From Arthrobacter sp. StoSoilA2 (GTDB lineage: Bacteria; Actinomycetota; Actinomycetes; Actinomycetales; Micrococcaceae): a stretch of DNA of 64,000 nucleotides. Below the pieces are notes generated by a model. The model ran no database searches and was not told the DNA's origin. It was given only the letters and a program-made list of their open reading frames with translations. Below are positions 17,128 to 26,070 of this stretch, in pieces (position 1 is the stretch's first letter; each line of letters starts with the position of its first letter). The DNA is taken from the NCBI RefSeq assembly GCF_019977195.1, contig NZ_AP024643.1:3038001-3102000 (forward strand), given 5' to 3'. Both the position numbers and the translations under genes were made by a program.

Positions 17128-18687
17128 TTATGCCTCGGCTGGTTCCTCGTAGCGGGGGAAGATCGGCGTAGGAGCCGGAAGTTCAGTTCCCGCGACGATC
17201 GGCGTTGCGATTGCAGCAAACTGCCTGGCTTCGCCTTCGGGCTGTCCGAGCACCTCAAGAAGCTTCGCGGACGAGGAAGGCATCACCGGCTGGGCGAGGA
17301 TCGCCACGACGCGGACAACTTCCAGGGTGACGTAAAGCACGGTATTCATCCGCTCGACGTCGGTCTTCCGCAGCACCCACGGGGCCTGCTCGGCGAAGTA
17401 GGCGTTGGTGTCGCCAAGCACTGTCCAGATAGCCTCCAGGGCCCGGCTGAACTCCTGCTTGTCAAAGGCGCCACGGGCGGTAGCCAGCAATTCTCCGGCC
17501 TTGGTAAGCAAGGCATTGTCCTCAGCCGTGAACTCTCCGGGGACAGGAACCTTGCCCTCACAGTTCTTCGCGACCATGGACAACGACCGCTGGGCAAGAT
17601 TGCCGAAGTTGTTGGCCAGGTCCGAATTCATGCGGCCCACGATGGCCTCGTGGTTGTAGCTGCCATCGGCACCAAACGGGACTTCCCGGAGGAAGAAGAA
17701 GCGGCACTGGTCCAGCCCGTACTGCGCCACGAAGTCCTGGGGGGCGACGACATTGCCCAGGGACTTGGACATCTTCACGCCGTTGTTGGTCAGGAAGCCG
17801 TGGATCATGACGCGCTTGGGCAATGCCAGGCCTGCGCTCATGAGGAAGGCCGGCCAGTAGATCGCATGGAAACGGGAAATGTCCTTGCCGATGACGTGGA
17901 CATCGGCCGGCCAGAACTTCCTGAAGGACTCGGACTCCACGTCCGGGTATCCGGCACCGGTCAGGTAATTGGTCAAGGCATCCACCCAGACGTACATGAC
18001 GTGCTTCTCATCGCCCGGAACAGGGACACCCCAGTCAAAGGTAGTGCGGCTGATGGAGAGATCCTCAAGCCCACGCTTCACAAAGCTGATGACCTCGTTG
18101 AACCGGGACTGCGGCGCACCAAACTCAGGCTGGGCCTCATAGAGGGCCAGGAGTTTCTCCTGGTAAGCGGACAAGCGGAAGAAGTAGCTCTCCTCGGCAG
18201 TCCAGGTGACGAGGGTGTCCGTCTCCTTCGAGTAGCGGAGGCCGTCTTCCTTCACAACGGTGTCGTCCTCGACGTAGTACGCTTCGTCGCGGACCGAGTA
18301 CCAGCCCTCGTACTTGGACAAGTAGATGTCACCGTTAGCTTCCATCTTCTTCCAGATGGCTTGCGACGCCGTGTAGTGGTCCGGGTCCGTGGTGCGGATG
18401 AAACGGTCATGGGAGATTCCCAGGTCCTGGCTCATCTGCTTGAACGCCGCCGAGTTGCGATCCGCGAGCTGCTTGGCAGTAATGCCTTCCTTCTCGGCCG
18501 ACTGCTGCATCTTGAGCCCGTGCTCGTCCGTGCCGGTCATGAAGAACACCTCATGGCCGTCGAGGCGCTTGAACCGCGCCATGGCATCAGTCGCGATGAC
18601 CTCGTAGGCGTGTCCGATATGAGGAACGCCATTGGGGTAGCTGATGGCCGTGGTGATGTAGAACGGGGATTTCTCTGCAGACGTCAC
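17128..18687 (-). CDS. metG: Methionyl-tRNA synthetase
   Basis: 519 residues, the short form without the C-terminal EMAP-like tRNA-binding domain, as in Mycobacterium. The HIGH motif lies in YPNGVPHIGHAYEVIATD and KMSKS is in GVKMSKSLGNVV. A PAFLMSAG stretch precedes the KMSKS region, and the all-helical anticodon domain follows. The start is GTG at 18687 with AAAGG about 12 bases upstream. The gene stands alone between two ABC systems: the FtsX operon converges on it, and the second ABC ATPase lies beyond its start. Confidence 0.96.
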   Translation of the reverse strand: MTSAEKSPFYITTAISYPNGVPHIGHAYEVIATDAMARFKRLDGHEVFFMTGTDEHGLKMQQSAEKEGITAKQLADRNSAAFKQMSQDLGISHDRFIRTTDPDHYTASQAIWKKMEANGDIYLSKYEGWYSVRDEAYYVEDDTVVKEDGLRYSKETDTLVTWTAEESYFFRLSAYQEKLLALYEAQPEFGAPQSRFNEVISFVKRGLEDLSISRTTFDWGVPVPGDEKHVMYVWVDALTNYLTGAGYPDVESESFRKFWPADVHVIGKDISRFHAIYWPAFLMSAGLALPKRVMIHGFLTNNGVKMSKSLGNVVAPQDFVAQYGLDQCRFFFLREVPFGADGSYNHEAIVGRMNSDLANNFGNLAQRSLSMVAKNCEGKVPVPGEFTAEDNALLTKAGELLATARGAFDKQEFSRALEAIWTVLGDTNAYFAEQAPWVLRKTDVERMNTVLYVTLEVVRVVAILAQPVMPSSSAKLLEVLGQPEGEARQFAAIATPIVAGTELPAPTPIFPRYEEPAEA

Positions 18688-18790
18688 TCTAAGAAGTTAC
18701 CTTTTTTTCGGATGGAATGACTGAACCGGCCGCAAATGACGGCCGGTCCGGTCTGTGCCGGATATCCCGGCGAAGGAGCAGTCTTGCGGA

Positions 18791-19546
18791 CTAGTTCAGT
18801 TCGGTCAGCGTATCGCTGAGCCGGACCAGTTCGTGGTCGTGTGAAGCCACGAGCACAGCGATGCCATCGTTGGTTGTGTCCTTCAGGATGCCGATGATGC
18901 GGTTGGCTGCAGCACGGTCCAAGCTGGCGGTGGGCTCATCCACCACCAGTACGCGGGTTCCCAGGATCAGGGCCCTCGCGATTGCCACACGCTGGCGCTC
19001 ACCGCCGGACAGCTGGGCGGGACGGTGCCGCATGCGGCGTCCGAGGCCCACCAGGTCCAGGAGGTCCTTGGCCATCTCCGTGCGCTGTTCAACTTCTCCA
19101 TCCGGCACGGCGGGCAGCAGCACGTTCTCGAGGGCACTCATGCCGTCGATCAAGGCGCCGCCCTGATCGACGTAGCCAATCAAGGCACGGCGCCTGTCGG
19201 CGATCTCGTCGTCGCCCATGGACGCCAGGGACTGGCCTTCCCAAAACACGGTGCCCGACGTCGGCAGGGTCAGCCCGGCGCTGACGGTCAGGATACTGGT
19301 CTTGCCCGAGCCGCTTCGGCCGGCGATGCAGTGCATCTCGCCTGCGTGCAGGGTCAGGTTGAAGTCATCCACGACGTCGACTTCCTCGGCGCCGCCCTTG
19401 TCTCCGCCGTAGTGGATGGTGACGCGGCTAAGCTCCAAGGGTGTCGCGTGGTCGGACGCCCGGACAATGGTGTTGGCACGGGTCTGCAGCGACTCGTCCG
19501 TGGATTCCGGGGTCGCCGTCAGCTCGGGGTTGAGGTTGTCAGTCAT
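18791..19546 (-). CDS. ABC transporter ATP-binding protein
   Basis: 251 residues from the ATG at 19546. It has Walker A AGRSGSGKTS, signature LSGGERQRVAIARAL, Walker B VLVVDEPTASLD and switch His in ASHDHE. It belongs to the LolD/MacB-like subgroup by the ATG's ATGA overlap with the FtsX-type permease upstream and by the INGMSALENVLLP-like region. A frame extension upstream to 19579 lies inside the permease gene and is not needed. The N-terminus (about 45 residues before the core) is longer than usual and rich in Thr/Glu. Confidence 0.92.
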   Translation of the reverse strand: MTDNLNPELTATPESTDESLQTRANTIVRASDHATPLELSRVTIHYGGDKGGAEEVDVVDDFNLTLHAGEMHCIAGRSGSGKTSILTVSAGLTLPTSGTVFWEGQSLASMGDDEIADRRRALIGYVDQGGALIDGMSALENVLLPAVPDGEVEQRTEMAKDLLDLVGLGRRMRHRPAQLSGGERQRVAIARALILGTRVLVVDEPTASLDRAAANRIIGILKDTTNDGIAVLVASHDHELVRLSDTLTELN

Positions 19547-22353
19547 TTGACTACTTTCGTTGCAATCGGAATCCAGCAAATTACGGCCAGCAGTCCGGCC
19601 AGCCCGGCCCAGAGTGCTGCGTACGGAGCAAGGAGCAGCCCCAGTCCAAGGGCACCAAGGACGCCCAAGGGAAGCGCCACGGTGCCGACAAGTGCATTTT
19701 CAAAGAAGCGGACCTGGCCCAGCATGTCCGGGTTCCAGCCCATGGCACGCAAAGTGCCCAGATACTCGCGCTTGGCGTGGAGCTCGAACCGCCCGGTCAC
19801 GAGTGTGAGCAGCAGACCCACAACCACACCAAACACGGCGAGGATCACGCTTGGCAAAGCAATGCTCGCGGCCGCCAGCCCACTCAAAGCACTGGCACCT
19901 GCTGCCCGGGGGATGTCGATCAACAGTGCGATCAAGGCCCCCACTGCGGCACCGAAAACGCCCACAGCCACGGCCAGCGAGACAGAATTGAACCGGTTGG
20001 TGGTGAGCTGCCTGTTGGCGAACGTCAGGGGCGAATCAACAGTGACGAGGCGTTCATCATGCTGGGGTTCCTGGTCTACCACCACGCGGTGGCGCAACTG
20101 CTGGGCAGCCAGCAAGGCAGCGCCACTGTAGATGATGAGCATGGTCACCGAGACGATCACCGTGGCCAGGTTCCAACTGAGCAGGCTCAAAATGATCCCC
20201 GCGGCGGCCAGGGCAGCCGCGCCCACGGCGAACTCTTCCAGCACCCAGGACCTGACGCGCTTCTGCGTCCAGCCCATTGCCCTCAGGATGCCTGCTTCGC
20301 TCCGGCGCTGCCGGATGTAGCTGACGGTCGAGGCACCAGTCAGTAGCGTGGCGCCCAGAAGCGTCAGGAAGAGGAGCGTGATGTTGGTGCCTGTCAGCGA
20401 ACCCGAAACGGCGTCAGCGGCATCCTGCCGAACCCACGACTGCTGGACTGTGCCCAGCGGAGATTCCTTGCCGGCGTCGTCCTTGCTGTATCCGGGGACG
20501 AAGATATTGGCGTCTTCGCGGGCGGAACCTGCCACCACGGTCGCTTCCAGGCCCAGTTCACGGATCTGGGCGGCCAGCTTTTCAACCTCCGGCTGCGCCT
20601 GCTTCCACGTTCCAGTGGCGTTGGCGCGGACGCGGATGGCGTCGATGACGTCGGCGTTGGTGTCATAGCCACGGGCTGCGGCCAGGCCGTAATAGTCAGT
20701 GATGGCGCCGGCCGACTGGCTGACCAGACCTGTGGCGCTCAGTGATGGCTTCAGGACAGTGTCATCGGCGTCTTTGCCCTCGGCATCCTTGCTCAGTGTC
20801 ATCGGAGCTGGGTCATAGCCGCCCAATGGGAGCTTGTTAACGTCACCGGCTGCGGCCTGAACGTCTGCCGGATTAAACGTGCCGTACACCATCGGCATGG
20901 GAGTGGCGGGCTTTTTTCCGGTTTCCAGGTCTTCCCGGTAGGAGCGCTCGTCCACAGGCTTGCGCTGGGTCTGGTCTACGGCTGCGCCAAAGGACGACTT
21001 TTCCGGAAGGCGGTTGACTGTCACCCAGTCCCCCGGCGTTGCTGTCTTGTCCGAAGCACCATTGGAGGCTTCGTCGCCCTCCTTGTACTTCGGGGCTGCA
21101 GCGAAAGCAGTACTCCATGTGGCCGGGTTGTAAAGCCCCTGGCTGAAGGAGGCAGTACTGCCCAGGAGCTGGCTGTGGTCAGTTGAACCCGGCCATTCAA
21201 GGGCAAACGGGGCTTTGGAAACGAACGGCAGGTAGTCCTTGTCCAGGGACCGCGTTACAGTGCCGACTTCGTTGACCACTTTGCCGTTGTTGTCTATTTC
21301 CTCGATCTTGACCGAGTACTTCAGATCCAGGGACGTCCCCGAGCGAACAATCAGCGGAATGGCCTGGGAATCGTCGGTCAGGAGTCCGTCGCGCTTTGCC
21401 TGCTGGTACTGCGTCATCAGGGGAGCCCAGTACTTGAGCTTCACACCAAGGAAATCAGGTCCTTCTTCAAGCTGGTCCATGCTGAGGCCGCTGGTGAAGA
21501 GACTTTCGAAATGGCGGCCAATAGCGCCTGCATTGCGCGCGTCCGCTGGCGGAGCCTTTTCCAAGGGTGCAAGGAAATCACCTGCGGAGCCCAACAACGC
21601 CCTCTCGGAGGCAGGGTCGACGGCGACGACGGACTCAGTCACCTCCGGCGCCAATGGAAGTGCCACCGAAAGATTGAAGAGGTTGTGCTCCGAGCCGAGT
21701 GCCGGAGCGGGGAACTTAATTCCGGTCTCGCCGTCCGGACCTGCGATCCGGACATTCGAACCACCGGCAGCCTGTTCCTGGATCAGACGGCCCTTGCCCA
21801 GGGTCCCTTCGGCGCTCGTCTTGAAAAGGGTTTGCTGGTTGACGCCATCGGAGCTGGTGGCGGAGGCCGTCAGCCGGTACTTCTTGGGCGTGTCGGACAA
21901 AACGGATTCAGCTGCTGGCCACTTGCTGGAATCCATGGCCGAGGGGTCCCCTGCAGTTATGCCACCGGCAAGGCCGGCGTTGTACCCAAGGTAGTCCATG
22001 GCATTGAGGCGCGGAGCCTCGAGGTTCTGTGAAACCCGCGAAACGAGGCTGATGGGAGCAGCGACCGCCGTCTGGCCCATGGTGCGGATTTTCTCGAGCT
22101 GCTCAAAGCTGATGCCGCCCTGCCCATTGGCGATTTCCGGCTGGATCAGTGCACCGCCGTCCCCGTCCTGTGAGGGGTCCGGCTTTGCCTGGACCAGGAT
22201 GTCGTAGAGTCCCCGCGAGTTCTCATCCACAGTCCTGTTCAGAGCCGCCTGTGACTGGCTCTGGACTAGGACGGACAAGCACATCGCGACGATCAAAATG
22301 GCCGCGGTCAGCAGCAGCACACGGCTTCTGATGAACCTTTGGACGGCGTTCAT
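19543..22353 (-). CDS. Large FtsX-type ABC transporter permease
   Basis: 936 residues from the ATG at 22353, which has an AGGGAG ribosome site 4 bases upstream. One N-terminal membrane helix (RVLLLTAAILIVAMCLSVL) leads into an unusually long extracytoplasmic region of about 600 residues rich in Asp, Lys and Pro. This is followed by FtsX membrane helices near residues 660-760 (including YIRQRRSEAGILRAMGWTQ) and a second FtsX set near 820-930 (HAKREYLGTLRAMGWNPD). The stop overlaps the ATPase start (ATGA). The substrate is unknown, and the large outer domain suggests interaction with a wall or surface partner (inference). Confidence 0.88.
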   Translation of the reverse strand: MNAVQRFIRSRVLLLTAAILIVAMCLSVLVQSQSQAALNRTVDENSRGLYDILVQAKPDPSQDGDGGALIQPEIANGQGGISFEQLEKIRTMGQTAVAAPISLVSRVSQNLEAPRLNAMDYLGYNAGLAGGITAGDPSAMDSSKWPAAESVLSDTPKKYRLTASATSSDGVNQQTLFKTSAEGTLGKGRLIQEQAAGGSNVRIAGPDGETGIKFPAPALGSEHNLFNLSVALPLAPEVTESVVAVDPASERALLGSAGDFLAPLEKAPPADARNAGAIGRHFESLFTSGLSMDQLEEGPDFLGVKLKYWAPLMTQYQQAKRDGLLTDDSQAIPLIVRSGTSLDLKYSVKIEEIDNNGKVVNEVGTVTRSLDKDYLPFVSKAPFALEWPGSTDHSQLLGSTASFSQGLYNPATWSTAFAAAPKYKEGDEASNGASDKTATPGDWVTVNRLPEKSSFGAAVDQTQRKPVDERSYREDLETGKKPATPMPMVYGTFNPADVQAAAGDVNKLPLGGYDPAPMTLSKDAEGKDADDTVLKPSLSATGLVSQSAGAITDYYGLAAARGYDTNADVIDAIRVRANATGTWKQAQPEVEKLAAQIRELGLEATVVAGSAREDANIFVPGYSKDDAGKESPLGTVQQSWVRQDAADAVSGSLTGTNITLLFLTLLGATLLTGASTVSYIRQRRSEAGILRAMGWTQKRVRSWVLEEFAVGAAALAAAGIILSLLSWNLATVIVSVTMLIIYSGAALLAAQQLRHRVVVDQEPQHDERLVTVDSPLTFANRQLTTNRFNSVSLAVAVGVFGAAVGALIALLIDIPRAAGASALSGLAAASIALPSVILAVFGVVVGLLLTLVTGRFELHAKREYLGTLRAMGWNPDMLGQVRFFENALVGTVALPLGVLGALGLGLLLAPYAALWAGLAGLLAVICWIPIATKVVK

Positions 22354-22448
22354 TGGGCTCCCTGAGACCTTGATTGCGGGCGCGCACACATGCTCCGTGA
22401 ATCTTTGAAAAACACAAAGGAATCCCGGGCTCTATGTGCAAAAAGTAG

Positions 22449-22508
22449 TGGCCGGCCTGCTGCCGGGTCCGAATCCCGGACCAAGCCATTGTAAGCAGAC
22501 CGGCCACC
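22449..22508 (-). terminator. Branched hairpin terminator of serA
   Basis: Outer arms (GTGGCCGG at 22449-22456 and CCGGCCAC at 22501-22508, with CTGCT/AGCAG inside, offset by one base) enclose an inner hairpin CCGGG...CCCGG. On the minus strand the structure is followed by ACTTTTTG. It lies 56 bases downstream of the serA stop. Confidence 0.65.
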
Positions 22509-22563
22509 GTTGCGTGTCAGTGGTGTGTCCCCGGCACGCGAAGTTGGCTGATGAGGAGCAGTC

Positions 22564-24159
22564 CTAGTCCTCCAGGTCCACCTCGCGGACCATATCGGCG
22601 CCAATGCCCGCCTTGATGGCTTCCAGGACCTGCTGCGGAACAGAACTGTCGATGGTCAGGAGCGCAAGCACCTGGCCTCCCTCGGTCTGGCGTGCAACCT
22701 GCATGCCGCCGATGTTGATGTTGTTCATGCCCAGGATGTGGCCGATGGTGCCAATGACACCGGGACGGTCCGCGTAGGCCACCACCACCAAGTGCTCACT
22801 GATGGGGATTTCCACGTCGTAGCCGTTGACGCCAACGAGCTTCTCAACTTGCTTGGGTCCCGTCAGCGTACCGGCAACGGAGATCTGGGAACCGTCGCTG
22901 AGCGCACCGCGGATCGTGAGGACGTTGCGGTAGTCCTCGGCGTCCGGGGTGGTGATCAGACGGGTATTGATTCCGCGCTGCTCTGCGATGACGGGGGCGT
23001 TGACGTAGGAGACCTGCTCCGTGACGACATCGGCGAACACGCCCTTCAGGGCGGCCAGCTCAAGCACCTTGACGTCCAGCGCGGCAATCTCGCCGGCAAC
23101 CTCGACGTCGATCTGGGTCAGCGACGCATGGGTCAGCGCCGTGAAGATCCGGCCGAGCTTTTCGATCAGCGGGATGCCCGGACGGATGTCCGGAGCGATC
23201 ACACCGCCTGCGACGTTCACGGCATCGGGCACGAGCTCGCCGGCGAGGGCAAGGCGTACGGACTTGGCCACCGAGACGCCGGCCTTTTCCTGGGCTTCGT
23301 CAGTGGATGCGCCGAGGTGCGGGGTAACGACCACGTTGTCCAGTTCGAAGAAAGGCAGATCCGTGCTGGGTTCCTTGACGAAGACATCCACGCCGGCACC
23401 GGCAATCTGGCCTTCCTTCAGCGCGATGTAGAGTGCTTCCTCATCCACCAGGCCGCCACGGGCCACGTTGATGACGTAGGCCGTTTCCTTCATCTTGCGG
23501 AAGGCGTCGGCGCCGAGCATGCCCACCGTCTCGGGCGTCTTGGGCATGTGGATGGTGATGAAGTCGGAGTTTTCCAGGAGTTCATCAAGGGTGACCAGCT
23601 TGACCCCGAGCTGTGCGGCGCGAGCGGCGGTGATGTAGGGGTCGTACGCCAGGATCTCGGTTTCGAATCCCTGAAGGCGGGCTGCGACAAGGGCGCCGAT
23701 ACGGCCCAGGCCGATGATGCCGATCTTCTTCTCGAAGAGTTCGATGCCCGTGTACTTGGAACGCTTCCACTCACCGTTCTTCAGCGCGGAGCTCGCCTGG
23801 GGAATGTGGCGGGCAAGGCTCAGGATGTGGCCGACCGTCAACTCGGCTGCTGAAACGATGTTGGACGTCGGTGCGTTGACGACCATGACACCGGCCTGCG
23901 TTGCGGACTTGATGTCCACGTTGTCCAGTCCCACGCCGGCCCGGGCGATGACCTTAAGGTTCTTAGCCGCGGCAATGGCTTCGGCATCAACCTGGGTAGC
24001 CGAGCGAACCAGGATTGCGTCGACGTCGGCGATGGCGGACAGCAGCTGGGAACGGTCGGCGCCGTCGGTTTGGCGGATTTCAAAGTCCGGACCCAATGCC
24101 TCGACGGTGGCGGGTGAAAGTTCCTCGGCGAGGAGGACGACGGGTTTGGTGGCTGACAC
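22564..24159 (-). CDS. serA: D-3-phosphoglycerate dehydrogenase
   Basis: 531 residues from GTG at 24159, chosen because AAGG lies about 8 bases upstream and the protein then begins SATKPVVLLAEELSP like mycobacterial SerA. It oxidises 3-phosphoglycerate to 3-phosphohydroxypyruvate with NAD, the first step of serine synthesis. It has the NAD-binding GLGRIGALVAARLQGF, the catalytic His in VVTPHLGASTDEAQ, a long intervening domain (about residues 315-450, the actinobacterial type 1 form) and a C-terminal ACT domain (NNINIGGMQVARQ) that senses serine. It sits downstream of ilvC in the same direction but behind a strong terminator, so it is likely its own unit. Confidence 0.95.
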   Translation of the reverse strand: MSATKPVVLLAEELSPATVEALGPDFEIRQTDGADRSQLLSAIADVDAILVRSATQVDAEAIAAAKNLKVIARAGVGLDNVDIKSATQAGVMVVNAPTSNIVSAAELTVGHILSLARHIPQASSALKNGEWKRSKYTGIELFEKKIGIIGLGRIGALVAARLQGFETEILAYDPYITAARAAQLGVKLVTLDELLENSDFITIHMPKTPETVGMLGADAFRKMKETAYVINVARGGLVDEEALYIALKEGQIAGAGVDVFVKEPSTDLPFFELDNVVVTPHLGASTDEAQEKAGVSVAKSVRLALAGELVPDAVNVAGGVIAPDIRPGIPLIEKLGRIFTALTHASLTQIDVEVAGEIAALDVKVLELAALKGVFADVVTEQVSYVNAPVIAEQRGINTRLITTPDAEDYRNVLTIRGALSDGSQISVAGTLTGPKQVEKLVGVNGYDVEIPISEHLVVVAYADRPGVIGTIGHILGMNNINIGGMQVARQTEGGQVLALLTIDSSVPQQVLEAIKAGIGADMVREVDLED

Positions 24160-24360
24160 GGGGTGGCACCTTACTTTGGACAACTTTGGGACAGTACTGG
24201 ACAAGGAGCGGATGCGCCGGGCCCGGACACGACGCCGGGACCAGCCCAGAATATCGAACCTGGACAGGGATTCCGGTGCCGGTGAACGATGTTACGGCCC
24301 GGTTGAGGTTGTTGTGAAGAAATTCACAGGACGCTGTGTTGGGAGGAGCGGCTGCGAAAC

Positions 24361-24401
24361 AGCGACGCCCGCCCGGCTTTGTTCGCCGGACGGGCGTCGC
24401 T
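24361..24401. terminator. Terminator hairpin between ilvC and serA
   Basis: Arms AGCGACGCCCG (24361-24371) and CGGGCGTCGCT (24391-24401) pair over 11 bases, with a further inner pairing GGC/GCC. The hairpin lies about 30 bases after the ilvC stop. A second small hairpin (24403-24410 with 24414-24421) stands directly beside it. Confidence 0.75.
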
Positions 24402-24429
24402 TCCAGTGCCCAGGGCACTGGGCAAAGGA

Positions 24430-25455
24430 TCAGCGGGCTGCGGAGCCTTCGACGTAGTCCTGGTCCTGCTGCTGCCAGGAGAACAGGGAACGCAGTTCGC
24501 GGCCAACCTCTTCGATCGGGTGCTGCTCTGCCTTGGCACGCAGTTCCTTGAACTCGACGGCACCGTTGTCCTGGTCCTCGATGAAGCGCTTGGCGAATGC
24601 GCCGCTCTGGATGTCCGCGAGGACAGCCTTCATGTTTTCCTTCACCTCGGGAGTGATCACGCGGGGGCCGGAAACGTAGTCGCCGTACTCTGCGGTATCG
24701 GAGACGCTCCAGCGCTGCTTGGCGATGCCACCTTCCCACATGAGGTCAACAATGAGCTTGAGCTCGTGAAGGACCTCGAAGTAGGCGATCTGCGGCTGGT
24801 AGCCGGCTTCGGTGAGGGTTTCGAAGCCGTACTGGACCAGCTGGGAAACGCCGCCACAAAGGACGGACTGTTCGCCGAAGAGGTCGGTTTCGGTCTCTTC
24901 GGTGAAGGTGGTCTTGATGACGCCGGCGCGGGTGCCACCGATGGCCTTGGCGTAGGACTTGGCCAGCTCCCAAGCGGAACCGGATGCGTCCTGCTCAACA
25001 GCGATGATGTCCGGGATGCCACGGCCGGCTTCGAACTCGCGGCGCACGGTGTGACCCGGAGCCTTCGGAGCGACCAGGATGACGTCAACGCCTGCAGGGG
25101 GCTCGATGTAGCCGAAGCGGATGTTGAAGCCGTGGGCGAAGGCGAGTGCCTTGCCTTCGGTCAGCTTGTCCTTGATGGAGTCGTTGTAGATCGAGCGCTG
25201 GTGCTGGTCCGGCGCGAGGATCATGATGACGTCTGCCCATTCAGCGGCGTCGGCAACGTTCTTGACAGTGAAGCCGGCGTCTTCTGCCTTGGCGGTCGAC
25301 TTCGACCCTTCCTTCAGCGCGATAACAACCTCGACGCCGGAATCGCGCAGGTTCAGTGCGTGCGCGTGGCCCTGGGAACCGTAGCCGACGATGGCAACCT
25401 TGCGGCCCTGGATGATCGACAGGTCTGCGTCGTCGTCGTAGAACATTTCAGTCAC
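24430..25455 (-). CDS. ilvC: Ketol-acid reductoisomerase
   Basis: 341 residues, class I KARI. It isomerises and reduces acetolactate or acetohydroxybutyrate with NADPH and Mg2+. The dinucleotide motif is VGYGSQGHAHALNLRDSG, and the Glu/Asp metal ligands lie in the knotted domain (DLMWEGGIAKQRWSVSDTAEYGDY). The C-terminus (SLFSWQQQDQDYVEGSAAR) is ordinary. It lies 100 bases after ilvN on the same strand, completing the ilvBNC order known from Corynebacterium and Mycobacterium. Confidence 0.96.
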   Translation of the reverse strand: MTEMFYDDDADLSIIQGRKVAIVGYGSQGHAHALNLRDSGVEVVIALKEGSKSTAKAEDAGFTVKNVADAAEWADVIMILAPDQHQRSIYNDSIKDKLTEGKALAFAHGFNIRFGYIEPPAGVDVILVAPKAPGHTVRREFEAGRGIPDIIAVEQDASGSAWELAKSYAKAIGGTRAGVIKTTFTEETETDLFGEQSVLCGGVSQLVQYGFETLTEAGYQPQIAYFEVLHELKLIVDLMWEGGIAKQRWSVSDTAEYGDYVSGPRVITPEVKENMKAVLADIQSGAFAKRFIEDQDNGAVEFKELRAKAEQHPIEEVGRELRSLFSWQQQDQDYVEGSAAR

Positions 25456-25555
25456 TTGCGTAACTCCTCTTGAGTGGTTTCTGGATATTGATGTGGTGCT
25501 GCGGTACTGGACGCAACGCTCGGCATGGCATGCTAACGCGGCCTATGCCTGTTTC

Positions 25556-26068
25556 CTACGCGGAGCGGAGCGCCCTGTCACTCATGGAGCGGGATCCCCG
25601 TCCAACGGCCAGGGTGCCGGACTGCACGATTTCACGGATGCCGAACGGCTCGAGCACTGAGAGCAGTGCAGCGAGCTTCTCGGGGGTACCGGTTGCCTCG
25701 ATCACCAACGAGTCTGTAGACACGTCGACGACGGCGGCACGGAACAGGTCTGCAGCTTGGGTTACCTGCAGGCGTGTCGCGGCATCCGCACGTACCTTGA
25801 CCAGGATGTGGTCGCGTTGTACGGAAGATTCGGAAGTCAGCTCAACGATCTTAATCACGTTGATCAACTTGTTGAGCTGCTTGGTGACCTGCTCGATGAG
25901 GTCGCCGTCGGCATCGACGACGACCGTCATGCGGGACATGCCGGGAACCTCGGTGGGTCCCACAGCCAGTGAATTGATGTTGAACGCGCGCCGGGCGAAG
26001 AGGCTGGCTACGCGGGTCAGCACGCCGGGCTTGTCTTCGACCAGAACGGACAGTGTGTGGCGGCTCAT
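25556..26068 (-). CDS. ilvN: Acetolactate synthase regulatory subunit
   Basis: 170 residues from ATG at 26068. An N-terminal ACT domain (RHTLSVLVEDKPGVLTRVASLFARR) binds valine for feedback inhibition, and a C-terminal ALS_ss_C domain completes the small subunit. It pairs with IlvB. The ATG follows GAGGAGG within the end of ilvB and lies 2 bases after the ilvB stop. The frame extends upstream to 26089 inside ilvB, but the ribosome site favours 26068. Confidence 0.95.
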   Translation of the reverse strand: MSRHTLSVLVEDKPGVLTRVASLFARRAFNINSLAVGPTEVPGMSRMTVVVDADGDLIEQVTKQLNKLINVIKIVELTSESSVQRDHILVKVRADAATRLQVTQAADLFRAAVVDVSTDSLVIEATGTPEKLAALLSVLEPFGIREIVQSGTLAVGRGSRSMSDRALRSA

Positions 26069-26070
26069 GC

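Noticed and set aside
22223..22507. Small minus-strand ORFs upstream of the large permease
   Set aside because: They overlap the serA terminator hairpin and the permease start; no ribosome site or similarity.
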